Source: Salegentibacter salarius | GTDB lineage: Bacteria > Bacteroidota > Bacteroidia > Flavobacteriales > Flavobacteriaceae | NCBI RefSeq assembly: GCF_900168265.1 | Contig: NZ_FVZF01000013.1 | Span: forward strand, 24,415 to 88,414 | DNA length: 64,000 nucleotides | Reading direction: 5' to 3' | Shown here: positions 56,235 to 63,696 of the stretch, piece by piece | Layout: each line of letters opens with the position of its first letter | Numbering within the stretch: position 1 is the stretch's first letter | Program-made: the position numbers and the translations under genes | The notes under the pieces: generated by a model | The model's input: only the letters and a program-made list of their open reading frames with translations | What the model was told of the DNA's origin: nothing | Database searches by the model: none

Positions 56235-57377
56235 CTAGTCTTTTAAAATCCCTCTGGAGATTACAATTTTTTGAATTTCTGAAGTTCCTTCGTAAATCTG
56301 AGTGATTTTAGCATCACGCATTAAACGTTCTACGTGATATTCTTTTACATAACCATTACCACCGTGAACCTGTACAGCTTCTGTAGTAACATCCATTGCG
56401 GTTTTTGAAGCATATACTTTCGCCATTGCTCCCGTAAGGTCATAATTCTGGCCCTGGTCTTTATCCCAGGCTGCTCTCATAACCAAATGCCTTGAAGCTT
56501 CAATAGAGGTATACATATCAGCAAGCTTAAATGCAATTGCCTGGTGATTACAAATTTCGGTACCAAAAGCTTTACGTTGTTTAGAATAGTCTAAAGCCAA
56601 CTCGTAAGCCCCCGACGCAATACCTAATGCCTGGGCAGCGATTCCTATTCTTCCACCAGATAGGGTTTTCATAGCGAACTTAAAACCGAAGCCATCTTCA
56701 CCAATTCTATTCTCTTTTGGAACTTTTACATCATTAAAATTTAAAGAATGTGTATCGCTTCCGCGAATTCCCATTTTTTGTTCTTTAGGACCAATTTCGA
56801 AACCTTCCACTCCTTTTTCTACGATAAAAGCGTTAATTCCTTTGTGCTTTTTCTCACGGTCGGTTTGGGCGATCACTAAGTAATAATCGGCAGAGCTACC
56901 GTTGGTGATCCAGTTCTTGGTTCCGTTAAGGATGTAATGATCTCCTTGATCTATAGCGGTAGTACGTTGTGAAGTAGCGTCACTTCCAGCTTCAGGTTCT
57001 GAAAGACAGAAAGCGCCGAGTTTTTCACCTGTAGTAAGCTTAGTTAGATATTTTTTCTTTTGTTCTTCGCTTCCATAAGTATCTAGCCCCCAGCATACCA
57101 GCGAGTTGTTCACCGATACCATCACAGATGCAGACGCGTCTATCTTAGAAAGCTCTTCCATCACTAATATGTAAGAAATGGTATCCATTCCGCCACCGCC
57201 GTATTCTGGAGAAGCCATCATTCCAAGAAAACCAAGATCTCCCATCTTTTTTACCAGTTCTTTTGGGAATTCCTGTTTTTCATCTCTTTCTATCACACCG
57301 GGCAGTAATTCTGTTTTTGCAAAATCACGCGCGGCATCGCGAATCATTATATGTTCCTCTGTAAGTTTGAAATCCAT
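56235..57377 (-). CDS. Acyl-CoA dehydrogenase
   Basis: This FAD-dependent enzyme introduces the alpha,beta double bond in acyl-CoA during fatty-acid or branched-chain amino-acid breakdown. The 380-residue protein has the two classical signatures GAFCLSEPEAGSDATSQRT (near residue 134) and the C-terminal QVHGGNGYVKEYHVERLMRD (near residue 338). The second region contains YEGTSEIQKIVI, where the Glu of YEGT is the usual catalytic base. FAD-binding contacts include YILNGTKNWITNGS. It resembles the short-chain/butyryl-CoA type, but chain length cannot be fixed. It is a single gene, divergent from anmK. Confidence 0.92.
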   Translation of the reverse strand: MDFKLTEEHIMIRDAARDFAKTELLPGVIERDEKQEFPKELVKKMGDLGFLGMMASPEYGGGGMDTISYILVMEELSKIDASASVMVSVNNSLVCWGLDTYGSEEQKKKYLTKLTTGEKLGAFCLSEPEAGSDATSQRTTAIDQGDHYILNGTKNWITNGSSADYYLVIAQTDREKKHKGINAFIVEKGVEGFEIGPKEQKMGIRGSDTHSLNFNDVKVPKENRIGEDGFGFKFAMKTLSGGRIGIAAQALGIASGAYELALDYSKQRKAFGTEICNHQAIAFKLADMYTSIEASRHLVMRAAWDKDQGQNYDLTGAMAKVYASKTAMDVTTEAVQVHGGNGYVKEYHVERLMRDAKITQIYEGTSEIQKIVISRGILKD

Positions 57378-57470
57378 ATTATTATTTTAATTTAGGAAAA
57401 TCTAATTTTGGTCACCAAAGGTAAAGTTTTGGTATGTAATTTTCAATTTAGTTTAATAAATTTTACGAAT

Positions 57471-58535
57471 ATGAAAAAAGCAAACTACAAGGTTATTGGT
57501 GTCATGTCAGGAACTTCCTTAGATGGCATCGATCTGGTCTATGTTAATTTTGATTTTAAAAACTCCTGGAGTTATAAGATACTAAAGGCTGAAACCATTC
57601 CGTACCCTTTAAACTGGCAGGAGACTTTGGCTGAGGCAATTAATTATTCTGAGGAACGATTAGAGGAATTGAATAAAAAATACACCAATTTTTTGGCGGG
57701 GATTATTTCCCGTTTTATTGAAACTCACCAAATAAAAGATATAGATGCGGTTTGTAGTCACGGTCATACCATTAAACATGAGCCGGAAAATAACTACACT
57801 TTACAAATTGGTAATTTGCCTGAGCTGGCCTACCTCTCGGGCCAAACCGTAATTTGTGATTTCAGGGTGCAAGATGTAGAATTGGGCGGGCAGGGTGCGC
57901 CGTTGGTGCCTATTGGAGATCAATTGCTTTTTTCAGATTATAAATATTGCGTGAACTTAGGTGGCTTTGCAAATATTTCTACCGAAAAAGATAATAAACG
58001 CCTGGCTTATGATATCTGTGCCGTAAACACCGTAATAAATTATTATGCTCAAAAATTAGGAAAAGAATTCGATGAAGGCGGGAAATTAGCGGCTTCAGGC
58101 GAATTAAATAAAGATTTGCTCAAGGAATTAAATAAGCTCCCTTTTTATACTCAAAAACCACCTAAATCTTTGGGAATAGAGTGGGTGAAGTCTACAGTTT
58201 TTCCCATCCTGGAGAAATATGAAGATAATATTCCAGATATTCTACACACCTATACCCTGCACGTAGCCCAGCAAATCGCTAAAACTTTAGACGATGATCC
58301 TGAAACTAAAGTATTAATGACTGGCGGTGGAACATTTAATAATTTTCTATTGCGTCTTTTGAAAACGGAATCTAAATGTCATTTTACGATTCCTTCAGAT
58401 GAAATTATTAATTATAAAGAAGCTTTAATTTTCGGCTTACTGGGAGTTTTAAAACTTAGAGATGAGGTAAATGTATTAAAATCTGTTACCGGCGCTAAAA
58501 AAGATCATTCTTCTGGAGTTATTTATGAGATCTAA
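57471..58535 (+). CDS. anmK: Anhydro-N-acetylmuramic acid kinase
   Basis: AnmK phosphorylates and opens 1,6-anhydroMurNAc recovered from murein turnover. The 354-residue product starts at the ATG at 57471. Translating from an upstream TTG would add 21 unrelated residues. Motifs are YKVIGVMSGTSLDGIDLVYV at the N-terminus, CSHGHTIKHEP, ICDFRVQDVELGGQGAPLVPIGD and NLGGFANIS. MTGGGTFNNFLL near the C-terminus is the ATPase-fold adenosine loop. Its presence fits a cell that recycles its wall, along with the exported murein hydrolases in this window. Confidence 0.93.
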   Translation: MKKANYKVIGVMSGTSLDGIDLVYVNFDFKNSWSYKILKAETIPYPLNWQETLAEAINYSEERLEELNKKYTNFLAGIISRFIETHQIKDIDAVCSHGHTIKHEPENNYTLQIGNLPELAYLSGQTVICDFRVQDVELGGQGAPLVPIGDQLLFSDYKYCVNLGGFANISTEKDNKRLAYDICAVNTVINYYAQKLGKEFDEGGKLAASGELNKDLLKELNKLPFYTQKPPKSLGIEWVKSTVFPILEKYEDNIPDILHTYTLHVAQQIAKTLDDDPETKVLMTGGGTFNNFLLRLLKTESKCHFTIPSDEIINYKEALIFGLLGVLKLRDEVNVLKSVTGAKKDHSSGVIYEI

Positions 58536-58574
58536 ACTTTTTGCTAAAAAATTAAAAATATAGCGCTTAGTTTA

Positions 58575-58582
58575 TATATTTG
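58575..58582 (+). promoter_or_regulatory. Candidate -7 element of the Glu/Leu-type dehydrogenase gene
   Basis: TATATTTG is a perfect TAnnTTTG match ending 18 bases before the ATG at 58601. The nearest upstream TTG is too far away (31-base gap) to be a typical -33. Confidence 0.45.
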
Positions 58583-58600
58583 CGAAAAATTAGAGTATAA

Positions 58601-59827
58601 ATGAAGGAATTATTAAAGTTATACGAAAATAAAGAGCCGGAAATAGTATTTAACTGGAAAGATTCTGAGACAGAAGCTGAAGGTTGGACGGTAATAAATT
58701 CTCTGCGCGGTGGTGCTGCCGGTGGAGGTACAAGAATGCGTGTAGGATTAGATCAAAATGAAGTGCTTTCACTAGCCAAAACCATGGAAGTGAAATTTAC
58801 CGTTTCTGGACCTCCAATTGGAGGGGCTAAATCGGGTATTAACTTCGATCCTAACGATCCTCGAAAAAAAGGTGTTTTAGAGCGTTGGTATAAAGCGGTT
58901 TCTCCATTGTTGAAGAGTTACTACGGTACCGGTGGCGATCTAAATGTAGATGAAATAAATGAAGTAATTCCTATTACCGAAGATTGTGGTGTATGGCACC
59001 CGCAGGAAGGTGTTTTTAACGGGCACTTTAAACCCAGTGAAGCCGATAAAATTAATAGAATTGGCCAGTTGCGCCAGGGAGTGATCAAAGTTTTGGAAAA
59101 CACTCGTTATTCTCCAGATGTAACCCGTAAATATACCGTGGCCGATATGATTACCGGTTATGGCGTAGCCGAATCGGTTAAACATTACTACGATATTTAT
59201 GGCGGAGATGTAACCCAAAAAAGAGCAATTGTTCAGGGCTTTGGAAATGTAGGTTCTGCCGCAGCTTATTACCTCGCTCAAATGGGCGTTAAGATTGTGG
59301 GAATAATAGACCGTGTTGGTGGTTTAATTAATGAAGACGGATTTACTTTTGAAGAAATTAAGGAACTTTTCCTTAACAAAGAAGGGAATACAATTAAGCA
59401 CGATAACCTGATTCCTTTTGAAGAAATCAACGAGAAGATTTGGGAAATTGATGCAGAGATCTTTGCGCCTTGTGCTGCTTCCCGTTTAATCACGCAAGAC
59501 CAGATTAATAGTCTTATTGAAAGAAAATTAGAGGTGATTACCAGTGGTGCTAATGTACCTTTTGCTGATAAAGAAATTTTCTTCGGCTCAATTATGGAAT
59601 CTACCGACGAGAAAGTTAGCTTAATCCCTGATTTTATAGCGAACTGCGGAATGGCTAGAGTTTTCGCTTATTTTATGGAAAGAAGAGTACAAATGACCGA
59701 TGAGTCTATTTTTAATGATACTTCTATGACCATTAAAAATGCCATCCAGAATACGTACGATAATAATAGTAATAAAACCAATATTAGCAAAACAGCTTTT
59801 GAAGTAGCATTGAAGCAATTGGTATAA
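58601..59827 (+). CDS. Glu/Leu/Phe/Val-type amino-acid dehydrogenase
   Basis: This NAD(P)-dependent amino-acid dehydrogenase of 408 residues catalyses reversible oxidative deamination. The catalytic region has SGPPIGGAKSGINFDP with the active-site Lys, preceded by LAKTMEVKFTV. The catalytic Asp region is YYGTGGDLNVDEINEVIP. The Rossmann domain has RAIVQGFGNVGSAAAYYLA and VVGIID-like VKIVGIIDRVGG. The family includes glutamate, leucine, phenylalanine and valine enzymes. The substrate is not fixed by visible residues, so I avoid a specific name. It is monocistronic with a terminator. Confidence 0.88.
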   Translation: MKELLKLYENKEPEIVFNWKDSETEAEGWTVINSLRGGAAGGGTRMRVGLDQNEVLSLAKTMEVKFTVSGPPIGGAKSGINFDPNDPRKKGVLERWYKAVSPLLKSYYGTGGDLNVDEINEVIPITEDCGVWHPQEGVFNGHFKPSEADKINRIGQLRQGVIKVLENTRYSPDVTRKYTVADMITGYGVAESVKHYYDIYGGDVTQKRAIVQGFGNVGSAAAYYLAQMGVKIVGIIDRVGGLINEDGFTFEEIKELFLNKEGNTIKHDNLIPFEEINEKIWEIDAEIFAPCAASRLITQDQINSLIERKLEVITSGANVPFADKEIFFGSIMESTDEKVSLIPDFIANCGMARVFAYFMERRVQMTDESIFNDTSMTIKNAIQNTYDNNSNKTNISKTAFEVALKQLV

Positions 59828-59875
59828 GTTTTTGATTAATCTTTTAATTTTAGTTGATTGAGATTATTCCTGAAG

Positions 59876-59898
59876 ATCCCGCTTTCGAGCGGGATTTT
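59876..59898 (+). terminator. Rho-independent terminator
   Basis: The stem ATCCCGC/GCGGGAT with loop TTTCGA is followed by a T-run, ending the dehydrogenase transcript. Confidence 0.88.
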
Positions 59899-59964
59899 TT
59901 ATGAATAGAATTTAATGAAATTCATCTTCAGGAAATAAATAATTCCCAATTAAGAGAAAGCGGT

Positions 59965-59993
59965 TTGCACTGCTGATTATTTTACTAAATTTG
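59965..59993 (+). promoter_or_regulatory. Probable promoter of exbB-exbD-tonB-folC
   Basis: TTG at 59965-59967, an 18-base spacer and TAAATTTG at 59986-59993 fit the flavobacterial consensus. The exbB ATG is 54 bases downstream. Confidence 0.55.
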
Positions 59994-60047
59994 ATTTACA
60001 ATTAAATCTGGTTTATCACGTTACATTAAAAACCCTAATAGAAACCT

Positions 60048-60749
60048 ATGCTATACTTTTTTCAGCAGGACGGCGTTGCCGAAGCCGCCCAGGAGGCAGA
60101 ACCGGTAGTGGAAGAAAAAACCCTGTCTTTATTCGATTTAATGCTTAGTGGAGGCCTTGGAGGCCAAATCATTATCCTTATTCTTTTTATCCTGTTGTTT
60201 GCGGCAGTTTATATTTACTTCGAGAGGCTTTTTGCGATAAAGTCGGCCAGCCAGGTAGATAAGAATTTTATGCTTCAAATAAAGGATAACGTTTTAAACG
60301 GAAATATAGAATCGGCTAAAATGCGCTGTGCACAAAGTGATTCTCCCGTAGCCAGGTTAACCGAAAAAGGAATTTCCCGAATTGGAAGTCCGTTAGAAGA
60401 TATTAATACTGCCATAGAAAATGCAGGCCGCTTAGAAGTTTACAAACTGGAGAAGAATGTAAGTATCTTGGCTACTATTGCCGGGGCTGCACCAATGATT
60501 GGTTTCCTGGGAACAGTAATAGGTATGGTAATTGCTTTTCATGAGCTGGCAACCAGTAGTGGCCAGGCACAAATGGGAGCACTTGCAGAAGGTATTTATA
60601 CCGCGATGACTACAACCGTTGCCGGACTTATTGTAGGTATTATCGCTTATATTGGGTATAATCACTTAGTGGTGAAAACCGATAAAGTAGTGCACCAAAT
60701 GGAAGCTACCGCGGTAGATTTCCTTGACCTCTTAAACGAGCCCGCTTAA
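60048..60749 (+). CDS. exbB: ExbB/TolQ-type proton channel protein
   Basis: ExbB forms the pentameric inner-membrane channel that, with ExbD, energises TonB. The 233-residue product has an N-terminal acidic segment, a first membrane helix (about residues 42-63), a cytoplasmic domain with SPLEDINTAIENAGRLEVYKLE, and two further helices. The MotA/TolQ/ExbB signature is ATIAGAAPMIGFLGTVIGMV, then GIYTAMTTTVAGLIVGIIAYI. It is first of a four-gene run (exbB, exbD, tonB-like, folC) with gaps of 0-8 bases. SusC-type receptors are likely clients. Confidence 0.93.
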   Translation: MLYFFQQDGVAEAAQEAEPVVEEKTLSLFDLMLSGGLGGQIIILILFILLFAAVYIYFERLFAIKSASQVDKNFMLQIKDNVLNGNIESAKMRCAQSDSPVARLTEKGISRIGSPLEDINTAIENAGRLEVYKLEKNVSILATIAGAAPMIGFLGTVIGMVIAFHELATSSGQAQMGALAEGIYTAMTTTVAGLIVGIIAYIGYNHLVVKTDKVVHQMEATAVDFLDLLNEPA

Positions 60750-60750
60750 T

Positions 60751-61143
60751 ATGAATTTAAGAGGAAGAAATAAAGTAAGCCCCGAGTTCAGTATGAGCTC
60801 AATGACAGATATTGTATTCCTGTTATTGATCTTTTTTATGCTGACCTCGCCGGTAATTACTCCAGAAGCTTTAGACCTAATACTTCCCAAAGCGAAAGGG
60901 AAAACTACTAGTGTTCAAAATGTATCGGTGAGTATTACAAAAGACCTTCAATTCTATGTAGACGATCAACGTATTACACAGTCTTCATTAGAAAGTACCT
61001 TAAAAACAAAACTGGCAGGTAAAGAAAAGCCAACCATTATTTTAAGGGCAGAAGAAGGTGTGCCTATAGAAAAAGCCGTAAATGTTATGGATATCGCGAA
61101 CCGAAATAGTTATAAGATCGTTTTAGCGGTTAAACCCGAATAA
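60751..61143 (+). CDS. exbD: ExbD/TolR-type protein
   Basis: ExbD is the single-pass partner of ExbB whose transmembrane Asp is needed for proton use. The 130-residue product has a basic N-terminus (NLRGRNKVSPEFSM). The membrane helix includes SMTDIVFLLLIFFML, where Asp19 is the conserved acidic residue. A periplasmic domain rich in beta structure follows, with TIILRAEEGVPIEKAVNVMDIA. It starts one base after exbB. Length is typical. Confidence 0.93.
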   Translation: MNLRGRNKVSPEFSMSSMTDIVFLLLIFFMLTSPVITPEALDLILPKAKGKTTSVQNVSVSITKDLQFYVDDQRITQSSLESTLKTKLAGKEKPTIILRAEEGVPIEKAVNVMDIANRNSYKIVLAVKPE

Positions 61144-61151
61144 ATCTAATT

Positions 61152-61970
61152 ATGTTAGAAACCAGGCACGAAAAAAAATCTTTTACCATCACGGTTATCT
61201 TACACGTGCTGTTAATTGCATTATTATTTCTGTTAGGCTTTAAATATTTAGATCCGCCACCAGAGAGTGGAATAGCCATAAATTTTGGGACTTCAGAAGT
61301 TGGCTCCGGAAATGAGCAACCTACCGAGCCTGTAAAATCGGCTCCTAAACAAACAACCGTTCCGGAAACCCAAACGCAACCCGAACCGGTTATCGAAGAA
61401 GAGGTAGTAACTCAGCAAGTAGAAGAAGCTCCTGTTATTGAAGAAAAGAAGGAACCGAAACCGGTAGAAGAGAAGAAACCGGAAGAACCTAAAGAACAAC
61501 CACCGGCTAAAAAACCAGAACCCAAACCAGACCAATCTACTACTGATGCTATGAGTAGTATTTTAAACGGTCCGGAAAGATCGGGTACAGAAAGTGGGGG
61601 AGAAGGAAACGATAATCAGGCCGGAGATAAAGGTAACCCAGATGGAGATCCTAATGCGAGTTCTTATTACGGAAGTGGCTCTGGACTTGATGGAGATGGG
61701 AATTACCGTTTGGGCGGAAGAAGGGCATTAAATAAAGAAAAATTTGTTCAGGATTGTAATGAATCTGGAATCGTGGTGGTTCGTATAGAAGTTAATCAAA
61801 ATGGGCAGGTAATCAATGCCACGCCCGGTGTAAAAGGAACCACAAACAGCGCTGCCTGTTTAACAGATCCTGCAAGAAGAGCTGCGATGGCTACTCGTTT
61901 TAATAGCGATAGTAATGCACCTTCACGCCAGGTTGGAACTATTATTTATAACTTTAAACTCTCTGAATAA
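61152..61970 (+). CDS. TonB-like energy transducer
   Basis: TonB connects the ExbBD motor to outer-membrane receptors. The 272-residue protein has a short cytoplasmic N-terminus, one membrane helix (about residues 12-31, VILHVLLIALLFLLGF), and a long Pro/Glu/Lys-rich spacer (about 50-128). A Gly/Asp/Asn-rich linker (about 140-190) follows, and then a compact domain ending in GTIIYNFKLSE. Repeated EEKKEPKPVEEKK-type segments in the spacer are typical of TonB. The C-terminal block VVVRIEVNQNGQVINATPG resembles the TonB C-terminal fold but is short, so assignment also depends on the exbBD context. Its stop directly abuts the folC start. Confidence 0.88.
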   Translation: MLETRHEKKSFTITVILHVLLIALLFLLGFKYLDPPPESGIAINFGTSEVGSGNEQPTEPVKSAPKQTTVPETQTQPEPVIEEEVVTQQVEEAPVIEEKKEPKPVEEKKPEEPKEQPPAKKPEPKPDQSTTDAMSSILNGPERSGTESGGEGNDNQAGDKGNPDGDPNASSYYGSGSGLDGDGNYRLGGRRALNKEKFVQDCNESGIVVVRIEVNQNGQVINATPGVKGTTNSAACLTDPARRAAMATRFNSDSNAPSRQVGTIIYNFKLSE

Positions 61971-63191
61971 GTGGATGCATATAAAAAAACTGTTGATTGG
62001 ATGTTTCAACAGTTGCCTATGTACCAAAGAGTAGGTGCGCAGGCATTCAAAAAAGATCTTTCGCGTACCGTTAAACTTGCAGAACATCTAAATAATCCGC
62101 ATAAAAACTTTAAATCTGTTCATATTGCCGGTACCAACGGCAAAGGTTCTACCAGCCATATGTTGGCTTCGGTGTTCCAGGAAGCCGGTTATAAAGTGGG
62201 TTTATATACGTCACCACATTTAAAAGATTTCCGGGAACGAATTAAGGTAAACGGGAAATTTATTCCGAAGAAACCTGTAGTAAGTTTTATTAATGCGAAC
62301 AAAGATTTTCTAACCGAAAATCAACTTTCTTTTTTTGAAATGACCGTAGGAATGGCCTTCGATTATTTTTCAAGGGTGAAAGTCGATATTGCTATTATAG
62401 AAGTAGGCCTGGGCGGTCGTCTTGATTCTACAAATATAATTACTCCTGAAGTCTCAGTGATTACCAATATAGGATTAGATCATACCGCGTTTTTAGGAGA
62501 TTCAATTCCTGAAATAGCCGGGGAAAAAGCAGGAATTATAAAAGATAATGTTCCCGTAATAATTGGCGAAACGCAAAAAGAAACTACTAGGATATTTAAA
62601 GAGGAAGCTAAAAAACATAATTCAGCTATATATTTTGCCCAGGATTTAAAAGTCCCAACTTACCATACCGATCTTAAAGGAGATTACCAGAATAAGAATA
62701 TGAAGACTGCAATTGCCACGGTGAAGGTTTTAAGGGAAAAGGGCTGGGAGATACCTGAAGAATGCCTTAAAAACGGACTTAATAGTGTGAAATTACATAC
62801 CTCCCTGCAAGGCCGGTGGGATATATTACAGGAAAAACCCAGGGTGATTTGCGATACTGCCCACAATACTGAAGGCTTAACTTTAGTTTTTGAACAACTT
62901 AAAAATGAGAAATTTCAGCATTTACATATAGTTTTGGGAGTGGTGAACGATAAAGATTTAGAAAATATCTTACCATTATTTCCAAAAACAGCTATTTATT
63001 ACTTTTCTAAACCGGAAGTTCCTCGTGGACTGGAAGCTAAAATTTTACAGGAAAAAGCATCGAATTTTGAGTTGGAAGGAAGGGTATTTAATTCTGTTTC
63101 AGAAGCCTATGATGTTGCCGTGGATGCGGCCTTAGACGAAGACTTGGTCTTTGTTGGCGGAAGCACATTTACCGTGGCAGAAATAATTTAA
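61971..63191 (+). CDS. folC: Bifunctional folylpolyglutamate / dihydrofolate synthase
   Basis: FolC adds glutamate to dihydropteroate and to reduced folates. The 406-residue protein has the Mur-ligase-like ATP loop HIAGTNGKGSTSHMLA at residues 51-66. VGLYTSPHLKDFRERI, IIEVGLGGRLDSTNII and TNIGLDHTAFLGDSIPEIAGEKAGIIK are hallmark FolC blocks. CDTAHNTEG belongs to the C-terminal domain. It starts at a GTG immediately after the tonB-like stop, so it is translationally coupled. This cluster order is unrelated to function but fits a shared transcript. No terminator is visible before the tRNA promoter at 63209. Confidence 0.94.
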   Translation: MDAYKKTVDWMFQQLPMYQRVGAQAFKKDLSRTVKLAEHLNNPHKNFKSVHIAGTNGKGSTSHMLASVFQEAGYKVGLYTSPHLKDFRERIKVNGKFIPKKPVVSFINANKDFLTENQLSFFEMTVGMAFDYFSRVKVDIAIIEVGLGGRLDSTNIITPEVSVITNIGLDHTAFLGDSIPEIAGEKAGIIKDNVPVIIGETQKETTRIFKEEAKKHNSAIYFAQDLKVPTYHTDLKGDYQNKNMKTAIATVKVLREKGWEIPEECLKNGLNSVKLHTSLQGRWDILQEKPRVICDTAHNTEGLTLVFEQLKNEKFQHLHIVLGVVNDKDLENILPLFPKTAIYYFSKPEVPRGLEAKILQEKASNFELEGRVFNSVSEAYDVAVDAALDEDLVFVGGSTFTVAEII

Positions 63192-63208
63192 TTTTTTTGA
63201 AATTTTTC

Positions 63209-63239
63209 TTGGTGTAGATTAAAAACTAGTCTATATTTG
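63209..63239 (+). promoter_or_regulatory. Probable promoter of the tRNA-Val cluster
   Basis: TTG at 63209-63211, a 20-base spacer and TATATTTG at 63232-63239 form a near-ideal promoter. It ends 18 bases before the first mature tRNA base. Confidence 0.65.
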
Positions 63240-63257
63240 CATCCGCATTCAAGAATA

Positions 63258-63335
63258 GGGCGCGTAGCTCAGTTGGTTCAGAGCACTTGGTTTACACCCA
63301 AGGGGTCAGGGGTTCGAATCCCTTCGCGCCCACCA
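63258..63335 (+). tRNA. tRNA-Val (anticodon UAC), CCA encoded
   Basis: The acceptor stem GGGCGCG/CGCGCCC, D-arm, anticodon stem CTTGG/CCAAG with loop TTTACAC (anticodon TAC), variable region GGGTC and T-arm with TTCGAAT form a complete cloverleaf. Mature body is 63258-63332 with CCA at 63333-63335. It reads GTA and related Val codons. Confidence 0.95.
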
Positions 63336-63341
63336 CTATTC

Positions 63342-63373
63342 AAAAAGGCTTCTATAAAAGGAAGCCTTTTTTT
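63342..63373 (+). terminator. Terminator between tRNA-Val copy 1 and the tRNA-like remnant
   Basis: The stem AAAGGCTTC/GAAGCCTTT with an eight-base loop leads into a T-run. Copy 2 of tRNA-Val, about 160 bases further on, may therefore need its own promoter or read-through. Confidence 0.8.
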
Positions 63374-63415
63374 AGCAAAACCTTCAATAGAGAAGGATTT
63401 TTATTGACATTTTAA

Positions 63416-63486
63416 GACCGTAGCTCAGTTAGTTCAGAGCATCCCGTTTTTTATCGGGAGAGTCAGGGAGAAGAATCCCAAAAAGT
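63416..63486 (+). pseudogene. Degenerate tRNA-like sequence
   Basis: A D-arm TAGCTCAGTTAGTTCAGAGC and an anticodon-arm-like stem CCCG/CGGG are clear, but the loop is an odd TTTTTTAT and the T-loop is decayed (AGAAGAAT in place of TTCGAAT). The 3' acceptor strand cannot be found. I regard it as a decayed tRNA copy, not a working gene. The original specificity is unclear. Confidence 0.55.
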
Positions 63487-63530
63487 ATTGCGCTTTCTTT
63501 TATTAGGAAGTAAATTTATTGAAAATATTG

Positions 63531-63605
63531 GGGCGCGTAGCTCAGTTGGTTCAGAGCACTTGGTTTACACCCAAGGGGTCAGGGGTTCGAATCCCTTCGC
63601 GCCCA
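63531..63605 (+). tRNA. tRNA-Val (anticodon UAC), second copy, CCA not encoded
   Basis: The 75 bases from 63531 to 63605 are identical to the first copy over the mature tRNA, including anticodon TAC. The flanks differ: after the discriminator A the sequence is CTTT instead of CCA, so CCA must be added by the nucleotidyltransferase. Confidence 0.94.
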
Positions 63606-63615
63606 CTTTCATTCC

Positions 63616-63650
63616 TAAATCCCAAAGTTTACCTACTTTAGGGATTTTTT
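63616..63650 (+). terminator. Rho-independent terminator after tRNA-Val copy 2
   Basis: AAATCCCAAAGT pairs with ACTTTAGGGATTT (one bulge) around a six-base loop, followed by a T-run. Confidence 0.75.
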
Positions 63651-63696
63651 TATGCCAAAATTGTACGTTTATATGGATCAAGCCCAATTGTTGTGT

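Noticed and set aside
57408..57470. N-terminal extension of anmK from a TTG
   Set aside because: The extra 21 residues do not resemble the family; the ATG at 57471 begins the conserved part.
61293..61535. Minus-strand ORF opposite the tonB-like gene
   Set aside because: It is the complement of the Pro/Glu/Lys-rich spacer, giving a Phe/Arg/Leu-rich chain typical of shadow ORFs.
63416..63486. Functional third tRNA
   Set aside because: The T-loop is not TTCGAAT-like, the anticodon loop is irregular and no 3' acceptor strand pairs with GACCG.
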